A DNA stretch of 64,000 nucleotides, from the NCBI RefSeq assembly GCF_001949145.1, contig NW_019091672.1:1588-65587 (forward strand), read 5' to 3'. Each line of letters starts with the position of its first letter. Positions within the stretch are counted from its first letter, which is position 1. The notes under the pieces were generated by a model. It was not told where the DNA came from and searched no databases. It saw nothing but the letters and a program-made list of their open reading frames with translations. Below are positions 1 to 13,100 of this stretch, piece by piece. This DNA comes from Acanthaster planci. Lineage: Eukaryota; Echinodermata; Asteroidea; Valvatida; Acanthasteridae. A program made the translations under genes and the position numbers.

Positions 1-3000
1 AAACTTATTTGTTGCTGAAACCCTTCCGCTACAGTTGCATTGTTGGACTGGTTGCTGTCAGTTTATATAAGTCTAGAGTACTGCAACAGAATGGGAACCA
101 GTCTTTGTTTCAATGGACATGCGCCACAGTATGAAGCTCATGGTGTGCTGATTGTCGGTGAAGAGAGAGGCAGGATCCTAAGTAAAATGTCTGGATTTTG
201 CTAAAAATTAGATGGTTACTTGTCCACAACTCATATAGCATGCAAGTTAATGAGGTATTTTTAAGTATTGACAGCATTTTGGGAAAAGATTTGATTGAGA
301 AAATGCAGTTTCAGGCACAATAACTGGGCACATTCAAAATCCTGTAGCGTTATGAACCAGTAAATTTGGACCTGGGAGTTTCTTCGAAGTGTGGGTTACA
401 GTTCTGGGGGTATTGTTTAAAATGGTCAAATGTTGCATGCATAGACAATCTTTTACTGGCATGTTGTGCATGTCTGTACATGCCCGCGCATGGCCCACAC
501 TTTCTGTAATAGTCTGTTGTGTTTTTATACTTTACTTCTTATAAATGACACCTTAAAAATACAAACTCCACATTTTTCCTTCATTTTCAGAAATCCTTGA
601 TAAAAATGTAATTAAATAATCAGATATTGCGTGTCCAGCTTTAGGCCTAAAGTACTTAGGGTGGTATTTGCATTTGTTTCACTTTCAAGTTTTCAACCAC
701 TCCACTCCAAAATTGTTTGCACAACAGCATACATGTACATGTAACAGTTACATAAGTCAACTGAGGTTAGTCTTGAGACCCATAAAATGTGGCCATTTAT
801 TGCCCAAAAGCCTATTTAAGCATGACTGACAGTACTTGCAGGCTGTCGTTTCGGTAATAATAGGCTTCAGCAGGGAAACTAATAAACCGATGCCAGTTTC
901 ATTCTACAAAATAGATGTAAATGAAACTTACGTGACAGACACATATACCCTTACTAGTATCTTTCAAACATTCATAACTCTACAAGCTATGAAGGTGATA
1001 CACCAATGACTTTCTCGAGCTGCTCTTTCCAACCATACCAGGCTTGTGGTTATTGCTAGAAAAAAATTAAATCCATCGTCCTTCCTATGACATTAAGATG
1101 TTCCACGGAAAAAACCATTCACAGTCCCTATATCCTTGTTTTGTGTGTGTCTGTGTGTGTGGTTTTTTTTGGGGGGGGTTGGTGATAGAATTTGACAAAA
1201 ACACCGATTATTTCCTTTCCTACTCTCTTATGAAGTCTTTTTTATAAAAAAAAAATCCTGGATACACCACTGACGGGAGGAGAAAACCATGACACATGCC
1301 AACAAACCCTTTTTCCGACACTCTACAAATTCAACGTCAACAATAAATCGCACTAGTTCATTTTGAAGTGTTGGTTTCAAATTCATTGAAATAATACCCA
1401 CCGAATAGCTGTTACTAACCAACCCTCGTACCGTCTGGTAGCAGAAAAGAAGAAATAGCCCAATACTCTCCCAATACTTCTGCTTCAAATTACGAGTCAC
1501 AAATTCTGTAACACCTTCTAAACACCCGCCATCGCAATTTAGACTGCGCGCGCATTTAGAGCACGTGTTGTGGCCTCAGACACAAAAAGGAAGACTGGTT
1601 CCCGCCAAGCACTACGAACTGCTGCTAAGTTGGAAAGATATCTGACGGAAACCAATCAATTTATTTTGTTTTGCTGAAATATTACATATTTTCTCCGCTC
1701 AATCGGCTCCCAGCCTCAACATTCAAGCTACATCATAACCAATGGCTTTATGATGACTTCTGCCTTGACATTCCAATTGATGATCAATGGTTTATGCCCC
1801 ATGGAGAAAATTCCGAGCGCGCATGCGGACTTTACTTTCAAGCAGACAACAGCAGTTTTGCAGACGATGTTACAGCGCAGAATTTTTCAACGACTGACCT
1901 CGTAAACTTATACCAAAGTTTAACAGTAAAAAGAAGTTTTGAGAGAATCTAAACGCAACAGCACGAACAAAACACAATTTTCCTCCATTCATAACGTTTT
2001 TAAGTAACCGTAAATCTCACAACAGTATAAAAGAAGTGGATTTTACGGACCCTTTCTACCAAAGAAAAAATCGAAATTGCCAAATTTTGCACTCAGTTCA
2101 TCAAATAATAGAAAATAAGTTTTCTGAGACAAAAATCTAGCACCAAATTAAAGATTCACCCTTACTGCATTGACTTCATGCATTTATTTTGAAGCAACTG
2201 GAAAAAAAATCAGGTCATTTTGAATCACCCCTAAATCGTATCGATCCAATGGTGCACGAAAATTTGAAGCCATTATACATTACCAAAATGGTATATCCAA
2301 CACTAGGATGATTTTCTGTTGTACCGATTTCGTTAGTATTGATACCATTTAATAGGGTAGAATCGTGAAATTAGAGACATTTCCATTTCAAATGGAGTTC
2401 CATAATATGGTGTTCCAAAGACGACACGTCACGTCGCCGTCGCCAACAAGTGGGCTCATGAGAGCGCCCCATATTGTAAGCTCTTCTCGGTCTTTTTATG
2501 GGTGCACCACAGCTAGTAAATTTCGTAGACAGCAGTGATAAATCCCCATACTTCACAAATATTTAAAAAATACTCCAAACTTTCGCAGGTGTTCAGGTTG
2601 CACAGAAAAACGATGTTTGGCAATCCTTTTTTAATTTTCCTTTCAATTTTTAGTAGGTTGGCCGATGAATTTTAAATACCCTTAAATACGTGAACCGGGC
2701 ATTGAAGGCTTATTAGGCCAAGGTTTTTCAATATTTCATCAATTGTCTGCTAACTCAGAGCATATGACGCAAGATATGAGACGGAGCTAGAGACACCCCC
2801 CCCCCCGCTTTGTGTCGGTCATTGTCTCACTGGAAACTGAGGAATTCTTTTCAGATATCTAGGAGGATGTATTAGATAACAATTAATAATCTAGAGTGTG
2901 TATAGCGATTGGACATGTTGGGGGTACTCCTCGGTCTCATTTCTGGCTGGATATAACTCCGAGCGCGCAAAACGAGCACATCAAACAATGCCATCCCGCC

Positions 3001-3990
3001 AAGAAAAAATTCGCCCTCAAGAGTCTGGCAAAGCGACGGCGACAGCGACGTGTCGTCTTTGGAACACCGCTGGCATGGACTACAGTGCTGTACCCCGACG
3101 TCAAAGTCGCCGCGTCCGCCTCAGCGCATCTGAATGAACATGAACACGTCACGCGTACAAGTACACATGTAAACGTATACATACACGACTGCACTTGACC
3201 CGTGACTCCCGCTGTAAGAATTTATGTACACAAAAGTCTGCCCTTAGTAGAGGGTATCCCCTTTTTTGTCAAAAGTTCGACGAAGCAATAACTCCTGACT
3301 CTAACAGTTAAGTTTTATTAGGACATAAAATAATTTTAGATTCGATATGTGACGGATTTTTCCATTTTAAAATATCTGCATTTACACGATTTGGCGCGAA
3401 AATTTAAATTCGAACTTATTTTACACATGTAGCCTACAAACGTTTTTGTCCAGCAGAGCCCCAATTTTCGCGTGCAATCGATTAAGACAGTCTTCCACTT
3501 TATATGTACATGTATCTAGTTTTTATAACCAGGAAAACCTATAATTTGGCAATACACATTTTTTTCTTGTAAAAAATAAAATAACTTGGGAGTTATAGTG
3601 AAAACCCCTCATTTCATTACCTCTTAGAGGCAGGGCACAAAATAAGTGCTGCAGAAAAATGAAATGATTGATGTAATTTGGATCTGTCATGAAAAATTTA
3701 ACTATTTATACTCAGTTTCCTGGAAATCCATGCCTCATCTCATTTTGCAATCAGAGCGCGATCAGACATGCAGTTGTTACATGCAACTTGTGCGCATGCG
3801 CACTTTGGCAGAACATTCGTATGTTTACGTATGTTCAAGCGCTTGAGAATAGGCTACGAGCACTGCACTGTGTGTGCACAGGCCCAGCCGAGTGCACAAA
3901 GTTCGGTCGAGTATCGCCTGACGATTATAACGTGGCTGCGGGCGGCATTCATCTAACCTGGTGTTCAGTTCTTACACATTCTGAACAAAA
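1..3990. other. Upstream region without a recognised gene
   Basis: I see no supportable gene here. Open frames are short and in atypical composition, including a 93-codon frame at 1671-1952 that opens only at TTG. The stretch contains homopolymer runs (G run near 1171, C run near 2797), a GC-rich inverted-repeat pair (2409-2444 and 3033-3068), and the sequence just upstream of the ACSF2 start codon, which must include its 5' UTR and promoter. I could not pick a transcription start or a TATA box with any confidence. Confidence 0.5.
2409..3068. repeat. GC-rich inverted-repeat pair, possible foldback or MITE remnant
   Basis: Positions 2409-2444 and 3033-3068 are near-perfect reverse complements over 36 bases. 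They share a 22-base core (written as GACGTGTCGTCTTTGGAACA plus CC in the right arm) and an 11-base inner block GCGACGGCGAC, separated by a small indel. The arms are 588 bases apart. They stand out against AT-rich surroundings, and the homology fades both outside and inside the arms. No target-site duplication is evident, so the class of element is unknown. Confidence 0.55.
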
Positions 3991-4151
3991 ATGGCCAATG
4001 TACTACAAACTATTGGGAGGTATGGCAGGATCAGCAGCTGGCCTCGAGGTCTGCAGAAGAAACTTGCTCTGAAAGGCTCCAGCTCCATATGTTTACGGGC
4101 AAAGCTGCAGTGGAGACCAACCAATACTTCCCATCGTCACCTGTCGTGCAG
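3991..4151 (+). CDS. ACSF2: ACSF2 exon 1 (targeting peptide)
   Basis: Residues 1-53 plus two bases of codon 54. The segment begins [13 protein letters not shown] and is basic, with no acidic residue. It ends at donor GTAGGG, and the split codon AG|T (Ser) is completed by exon 2. Family homology is absent here, as usual for transit peptides, so the call rests on the phase match, composition, start context and position. Confidence 0.8.
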
Positions 4152-7100
4152 GTAGGGACGTACCCGGCACCCGTATGCGGTGTTGGTCCAGTCGTGAGCT
4201 ACATTACACTATTTACAAAATGTACAGGGCTGGAACGTGTTCACGGATGGCATAATGTTAGATGTACATGTAAGCCCTACCTCAGTGTTCGAATGTTCAC
4301 AGTACTATTCATCACGTACTGGTACATCATTTTTACTTACATGTATATCATGATGGAGCAGTTTATGGTATGGAGGCTCCCTCCATCCTGAGTTCCTCCA
4401 TGATGACTCGTATATAGGCGCAAGGCCCTAATGTGTGTTACACTGTAAACTACCATAAGCTGATAAGGGCTATGAAGTATGACTTGTAAATGTTTAGTAC
4501 TGTACTGCGCTGTTGAATCGTTTTTATGGAAACGGTGCATTATCAATTTTCAATCATTGTTAAGTACATGTAGTACTAGCAGAGGCCTAGTTGCAACAGT
4601 CCAAAAATGTTGAAATTTGGCTGGTCCAATCATGGTACAACTCATGTTATAGCTGGCATATTTCCATAGAAAATTTATTAACATTCTCCAGGTTTTTGTG
4701 GCTCACAATTCTGCAAAAAAGAAATACCAATCTGGTGTTTACTGCCATGACACAAACAAAATCAAATGTTAGGTTATGTTTGCCAGTAGGGCAACTAGTT
4801 GATCTTTACGTGATCTGTCATTTTTTTTTGCACGAGCATTGTACTATAGATAATGCCACCATCAGCAAATCGCCTTGTCTTTCTGATTTGCAATTGTGGT
4901 GGATTATTTCAAAAATGAGAATAAAGTACTAGTATAGTACACGGCAATCACACGATTGAGCCAATTAACTGATTGCACCCATGTACAAAACAACGATGGC
5001 ACATGATATAACAATAATAATTATTATTATTGGCACATATGCCACAATTGGACCAGTTCAACTGTTACACCACAGTAAAGACCATATTCCAACTGTAGTT
5101 GGGAAATGCTATAGTTTGTGTACAACAACACTGGTACTTGCTTATAATAGTGGACAAGCCTTTGAACTATGTAACGCTTTATTTTTAATTTTTTTATGCC
5201 ACCTTTCCACTGCATAATGGCAATAGCAACCCGAGAAAATCCCAGTAATTTGCTCATTTCATTTTCTTCTCTTGTTTATTCCAGTTCTGTCCTCTCCAAG
5301 AGCGAGTTAAGCTACTTTCACAATGCAGGGTCCACCCCGCTCATTGGCAAGACCATTGGGCGGGTCATGGATGAAACTACTGAGAAATTCCCTGACAGAG
5401 ATGCATATGTATTCCTCAGAGATGGAATACGAAGAACTTTTGAAGAATTCAGAGAGGAGGTGTTTAATCTGGTTTTTTTTACATGACAGTATTGTATTTT
5501 GGTTTTTAATTTCAGAATAAGTTTGAGATAGTAATCGGGGTTTTCAAAATAGAATTTGCTTATTGCTTTTGTGAGATTTTTTCAGTGGAAAATTGAAAGT
5601 TGATACTGAACAGAATTAGGAGCCATATGGTTGGATAGAAACACAATGGAATCCAAACATGTTGGGATTGTTCAAGTCTGAAAAACATACATGTAAACGT
5701 TAACATTAGCTTGTCTTGGTAGCACTCACAGCTGGTCATCACTATTAAAACTTACACTGATTCAACTTCACGGTTACAAATGTTAAGGCCTTTGGTCTTT
5801 TTTATTTTTAAAGAAAGTTGACAACACAGTTGTACTTCACTTTGCACAGGGATTACATTTTGGGCAATCAGGTGAACAAGTGCTGAGTCATTCTGTGAAG
5901 TTCTATGTTTGCATTTGTAATCAACTTAAGCCAGGTACCTCTACTGTTTACCAGTTCAAAGGTGCATTGTTGGGAGATATATCCAGCGCCACTGTATTGT
6001 TGTATTAGACTCAGGATATTTGAAATACACACTGCAGTCAAGTCCCAACTAAATTCAAATCAGTGTACTCCTCATTGTTTTCTGTGTATGAATGTATCTA
6101 CATGTACATCAGTATTACACAGGAGTCACTCACAGGAGTCCATTTATGTGCATTAAAAAAATCATTCCCTGTAGAAATGTATAAGTGAGGTGGTTAGGAT
6201 TGAACAACATAAATGTACCCGGCTTGAGTTTAATGTTGTTACATTCTCTCATACCCTACGCTTATTTTAGACTGAAAAGATTGCGCTTGGACTTCTAGCT
6301 GTTGGTATTAAGAAGGGAGACCGAGTTGGTATGTGGGGGCCTTCAACTCTGGAATGGGTGCTCACGCAATTTGCCACATCACGCATTGGTGCCATTATGG
6401 TTAATGTTAATCCTGTCTACAGAGTGCACGAGTTGGAGTATGCTCTGAAAATGGTAGGATTTGGAATCATTCTTGTGCTTCACGATTTTCTTCATTTGTG
6501 GGAGGGGGGGATTTGGGTTTGAGGGGCATGTACATGTATTTGCTCAAATGTTGAGAATCTACAAAGTTGTCTCACAAATGTGTTAACTGCAACAAATCCA
6601 CACAAATAATTTAGTCACAGATGAAGTATTCTATTCCATTTGGTTCATCTCATCGAATGGAACATTCCATATGCCATCAAATAAAATTAGTCTTTCCAGT
6701 GGACCAGCATGAATCATTTATACAGTGACTGGGAAAAATCCCTGTACCACCTGAGTAAATCCTGAATGAATTCCTGGCTGAATAACCCCTTGATTCTCTT
6801 ACGAGTGCAGACATTTCTTTTGTCCGCATTGTAGACTAGATCTTTCATTTTTTAGAGCACGGCTGTGGCATGCATTCAGCATCATCATCTTCATCATTAA
6901 CTCCTCAGGTCTCACTTTTGTTGTCCCCAGTCTCAATGCAAAGCTGTTGTCTGTGACAAGACTTTCCGAACGTTAGACTACTATGCAATGCTTCAAGAAC
7001 TCTGTCCTGAACTTGAAACGGACAAACCGGGACAACTGAAAAGTGCCAAGTAAGCATAATTTATTTCAAATAAAGCTGTTTACATGGCTTAATCTCAAAT

Positions 7101-10100
7101 TCATATAATGGGTAGGGGTATATTGTACCCCTCAGTCAATTTTACTTTCAGTTTTTTTACAGACAAGGAAAGAAACAGAAGGACCATTCAAAGTTATATC
7201 CAAGTTGCCATGTCCAACAACTTTAGGCACAGTGTCCCCACTTCATTGATGGAGTCTCTATTAGTGTTTTGGCTCAGTTTTAGTGTTGACAGCCTGGTAT
7301 ATGCACCTGTGAAAATAAAGCCAGAGAATGGCAGAGTGTTCGGAGTCAAGATTCTGTCTGTAGTGTTCTCACCATAGGTTTGTACAACCCCCTAACATAT
7401 AGATTTCCAGATTTGCAAACCGTCATCTTCAGAGGCAAGGATAATTTGCCTGGGACGTTCAACTTTGATGACCTTCATAATATGGGCGGCAGCACTGAGG
7501 AGGAACTGAGGGACGACTATGAGAAGAGGACACAGTTTGATGAGCCCATCAATATACAATTCACCTCAGTGAGATTTACTTGTTATCAGCAATTGTCATT
7601 GCACATGGATATTTGGGTTTGATTTTGTTTTATCGAAATCAAAGCAAAAGAAGAAGTGCTTCTGTCACTCTGAGATATTGTGATCCGTATATACCTTTCA
7701 ATTGAATGCACTGTGCTTTTCATTTGCCTTGTAGCTATCACACACATGAATGACCTGAGAATATCAGGGGGCAGCAATCTCAGCTACTGTCTGCTACTTG
7801 TCTTATTTAGTGGGAGATGAGGGGATTTTTAGCATCAACATAAACAGGTAATCTGTGGTTTTGTAAAAAATTAGGGTTTTTGCGGCCTCTTCTCTTTACA
7901 GGGTACTACAGGCTTCCCAAAGGGTGCAATGCTGACACATCACAACATCGTCAACAATGCTTTTTATATAGGACAGACCTGCGGCTTCAATGAACAGGTG
8001 TGTCTTGATTTCAAATGTAGTGAGGCACAAGCCATTGGGAGTAAACGATGCCTAATTGAGTTAAACCTCAAGCAAAAATATTGTGAACTGAATGCATTTG
8101 CTTGTCATCAGTGCTGAAAGAGAAATTCTCACCGGCAGTGTTTTAGCTAGGATTTGAAAAGTGGGAGTGCAATCTTGTTAGAGTTCAAATTTGTGTGTGA
8201 AGCATGCAACATGAGCGCGCAGTGCGAAGTCCCTTACGGCCGGGATCCAGGGCCTTCTTAAGGGCCCTGGAAGTTCTGCCTATTTTAGATGCTCTCTGGT
8301 GGTCTCTCATGAATATCTGACATTTTTGAATAAGATTTTTGCCATTTGGAACAAAAAATAACAGCTTTTAGACAAAATTCGTTTGTAAAACTTTCTGCAA
8401 TTGTTTTATATAGTGTGATTAAAACAGCCCTGCAACAAAGAAGCGAATAATGACAAAAACCTTTGAACAGATTTCTTATAACCACTTTCTTTTGTTTTAA
8501 AAAAATATGTTATGCAGGTAATGTGGATCAGTACTTGACACACGCTTTTGTGCCTTTTTGTTTGCAATATATTACATTCAGATTATTATGAGATAAGCAA
8601 ACAAAATAACTAATGATATAAAATGAATCCCAGTATTCCTACATGCTTGTTTCCTTTGGCTGCTTGGCTAAGAACAAGCAAATTGAGTACAAGACATGAC
8701 TTCTATGTGGATGAAAAAATACATGCATAGTGCTTGTACATGCACACTGTACACGCACCCATGTACACCACGCAGGCCACGTGCTCGCGCTTGTGCATGA
8801 GTCGGAACAAGGCATTGGAAGAGATGGACAGTTTTTTCCATCGTTAAGGTAGAAGAACCTAAACAAGCTTTATGCTGATTGTTGACAATGATAAAGATTA
8901 TGTGTAGGTCAACCCTTAGCTTCAAGAAGAAATCTTATATTCTTCGTTTCATTCTGGATGATATAGTGAGCAAGCAGCTCATGCCCGGAAAGGATCATAT
9001 TTCAACCTTGTCCCTCCTGCAAGAGTGGGCGCAATATGGCGGCTAACAATCGCCATGGAACGAGGTTGATTACATGTATAATCGATCACTGGTGAACAAG
9101 TATGGCTTCCTGTGTTCATTTTGTTACAAGTTGATAGATACGGTGCTGAAGTTCATTATTTATAAGTAAGGGAACCCGCCTACCGGCGTTGATATGCAAA
9201 AACATCCGAACCATAGTCCCGGCATACATGTACTTCACTGTGGCATATTTTCTGTTTTGGATTAATTGATGGAGGAAAAAGCATGGGGAAAAGACTGAAT
9301 TTTAGCTCAGGTTTTATTTTCACATTTTTATGGATCTATATTACACAAGCGTTGAATTAAGTAGTGCACGGCTTGATTTGCACTGCCAGGCCATGCTTGA
9401 AAAAATGGGCCGTGATTTCACTGTGGGTGCACAGCTTGCTAGCTAAAATGCTATTCACCATTACGAAAGAGGCCTGAAAGATACCCCAAGGGTTCTATTT
9501 TGCCTCTGTCATAAATTGTAATCTTTTCTGCGTTTATGAATGTGTTTCTTCCAGCATCACCGAATCTGTGTTCCTGTGCCACTTTACCACTGTTTTGGTA
9601 TGGTTGGGGGCACTCTAGCAGGGATGGTGCATGGTGCAACCTGTGTGTTCCCCGCCCCTGGGTTTGAGGCTGAGGCATCCCTAGAGGCTGTTGCTAAGGA
9701 GAGGTCAGTCTCATGAGAAAACTATGCAAAATATTGGCATGGAAAGGGCTGGGTCAGTAGAGAACAATTGAAACTTGTGAGTTACTATCAACAAAAGAAG
9801 AGCAACAGTCAATATGATTTACAAATACTTGAAGCAGGGGTAGAGCTAGAAGATAGGGGATTCACATCCTCAATTTCCATTCTTCTTGGATTAACCTAGT
9901 AACTGTCAGCATAATATACCCTATGAGCAGCGCCACCTGTAGTCGGATTGTATCCACTTTTGTCCAGCTTGAAAGGTGCTCCGTCCTGATGGATTATATC
10001 CAAGCCTCACCCCCTCTCTGGGGATTTTCAAATCTGTGACAAGTGGCAAGTTTGGCTCTATTGGTGATTTGATAGTATATATGGCAAAGCTTCCCTTTGG

Positions 10101-13100
10101 TCAAATTGATCTTATGTTCCCCATGACTAGAAGTCTTATTGTAGTTGATCAAAGAGGGGAGAATGCCTATCGTTGCCACCTCTAATGAGCACAAGAAAGT
10201 TGGGGTTTTTTTTCATGCCTATTTCTTTCTCACCTTCTTTAACAGATGCACAGCTCTGTATGGTACACCAACCATGTTCATTGATATGCTGCATCATCCA
10301 AGATGTTCTGAGTTGGATGTCTCAAGTTTGCTTACCGGTGTCATGGCTGGCTCACCTTGTCCTGTTGAGACAATGAAACAATGTATCTCACAGCTGAACA
10401 TGAAAGATATTTGTGTAAGGAGAAAACAAGAGAGACATTCCTAGGGCTGTTTGAGTGGACTAAGAAGAGATGCAGGAGAGTTATTGATATTGTCACCGTT
10501 ACAGGGCCTGTGCAATATTGTTTCTGCATTCAGTCCTTTAAAATGCACCGTTTTGACCGCATTTGACTTTATTTTCAATTTTTTTAAAGTGTACTTTAGG
10601 TCCTTTTTTGTTTTTATGCAAAAAGTTTTATATATCCATGAGCAAAACCTCAGTGCTGTCTTGCTGGTTTGGGCAGAAAACGTCAATGTAACGGCTGTCT
10701 CCACTAGAATGACATCGAAAAGAGTCCCCCTCATTTGTCTGGAAAAGCCTGGAAAGTTTCCAATGTTTGAAGAAGTGTACTTTTCAATACAGTTAATCAT
10801 AAAGAGATGTCCAATAGTTTTGATGTATTTAAGAGCCCAGAGGAAAAGACAGTTACACAAAATGTGTATCAGCAGAAACTCATCTCATCACTCTGTATGA
10901 GGATTGTAGTAGTACGTGTCACTGTCAAACTTTGTCACATTCTTTCTACACATGCACACAGAACCTATGGCATTGATTAGGATGTGAAATTATTCATCTT
11001 ACCCTTTTGTGCAGATTGCTTATGGACTGACAGAGGTGTCTCCTGTCATCTTCCAAACTCGACGAGATGATCCTATTGACATACGGGTTTCAACTGTTGG
11101 CAAGGCAACAGATAATAATGAAGTAAGTCAAAACACTGTCACCACATGAAGACTGTATGCGATCTACTGTATGTGTTAACCACTTGCTGACGGGGAGCCT
11201 GGTTTTGGAGACGTTGGCTTTATACGCATTGCCAGGGTGCCTGAAATCCGTCAAAAGAGCTGGGCCTTGTAACAAAGACTGTACTCGGAACAAAAGACCG
11301 AGCTGCTGGGAAGATTACACCACTGTTTGTGACATTCAGCGCAAGCAGATTACCATTGGGGACAAACGCATTCCAGTGATGACCGATAAAATACCGCTGT
11401 ACGGTAATCTGGCCCCTATTGAAAAGGCGTCAGCAGCACACTGCCGGTTTTGGGAACAAAAGAAAATTACATAACATCGCACAATCTGGGCTCTTTTTAC
11501 AAGGCGGCAGGCCTGGCTGCAATACTCAGACGTCAATAGATGTTGTCTGTCAGGTTAGAGTAGCCACCAGACAGTCATTTGTGTTGGTGTAAACTTCTAG
11601 TAAATAAAGTTATGAATTTTTAAAGAATTTTAAAAACAGAAAAATAATGAAAAATCACCCGGCCCAGCAGAATCAACATGGATAAATGGGCCCTTTGCGC
11701 AGTGGTTGAGAGAAAAAGTGTGTCTTTTAAGTAAACAGAAAAGTGAAGATGCAAACAAGAATTGCACACATTTATTTTTATATTTACATGGCATGAATAA
11801 TTTCTCACATAAGGTGAAGATCATCGATCCGCAAACTGGGGAAATCGTGCCACGCAACACGTCCGGTGAGCTCTGCAGTCGAGGATACACCACCATGATC
11901 GGCTACTGGAATAACAAGGAGAAGACTGATGAAGTTATCGATGCAGCGAGATGGTTCCACACAGGGTGAGTGAAAGTTGAGACATTATCAATCATATTTT
12001 GCTCTCTGTGTTTTGTTTTGTAATTTAGTTCCCATGAATTTCTAACAAATGGCCTCGTGTTTCTATGGTTCATTTCAGAAATCGTTGATTTGTATGAGTG
12101 TAAATCATAAACACACATAAATCAGCAGGTATCATAGGACCTCACTTCACAGTCAACAGCCTGAATGAAGTAGTTTCCTTCATACAGCTCAAATTACTGA
12201 GAAACTATTTTGCCCAGATACAGAAAACATTAAAAAGCTAAAAATAACTCAACCATTCTCTGGAAACAATTGCAGCTAAAATGCCAGTGGCTCTCATACA
12301 GATGTGTGTTGTTTCTTAGTAGTTTAGTCAAAATGGTTTTTGATAGGGGGCTGGACTTGAAAGAGGGCACTTGGTATTCAGACTGAAAGGTAAGACATCA
12401 AGTTAACGTTGAGGAGCGTGTTATAGACTGCATTTGTGCCTGTCTTGCAGGGATATTGCTGTAATGAATGACGAGGGCTACGTGTCCATTGTAGGACGCA
12501 GCAAAGACGTCATCATTAGAGGAGGGGAGAACATCTATCCAGTGGAGATTGAGAACTTTCTGTACAAACATCCCAAAATTGCTGATGTCCAGGTACTGGT
12601 TCATACCTCGCAGTGTGTGTAGTACTTTCATATTGCTAAACACTGGCGTAAGTTGTGACTCGCATTTGAAAAATCAATTGTTTCTTTGGGGGAGGGAGAG
12701 GAGGGAGGGAAGGCCAACTCTGATTGGTTGCTAAAGTCCAAGTGACTGCAGTCAAAATCAGAAAGATAAAATTGCTGCAAACTAAAATCGAAAATGGTTG
12801 AATCCCCAAAATGAGCAGATCTGCTCAAACTCTACACATTTTACAGCTTACATGTACTTCAACTTCAAGGCCTAGGTTCATCGCTGACAAAGATAGAACA
12901 TGTCTTTCTCTGTGAACTCTTGGTCATCCAAGTGACTAACAATGTTCTCTTTAGGTAATCGGTGTTCCAGATGAGCGTCTTGGTGAGATTGTGTGTGCCT
13001 GGGTGAAGCTGAAGGAAGGACAAACAGCAACGGAAGGAGAAATCAAGGAATTCTGCAAAGACGAGGTTAGAAATGAATGTTCTCTCCCTTATACTTAGTC

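Noticed and set aside
1671-1952. 93-codon + strand open frame
   Set aside because: It opens only at a TTG, shows no known motif, and its composition is that of the surrounding non-coding DNA.
2896-3198. Basic 100-codon open frame (KKKFALKSLAKRRRQRR)
   Set aside because: The basic stretch coincides with the right arm of the inverted repeat. Three overlapping frames are open there because of the GC-rich repeat, not because of coding.
11157-11474. 105-codon frame in ACSF2 intron 9, beginning near TTAACCACTTGCTGAC (possible piggyBac-like TTAA end)
   Set aside because: No matching opposite end with TTAA was found, and the peptide resembles no family I know. It is probably a decayed repeat.
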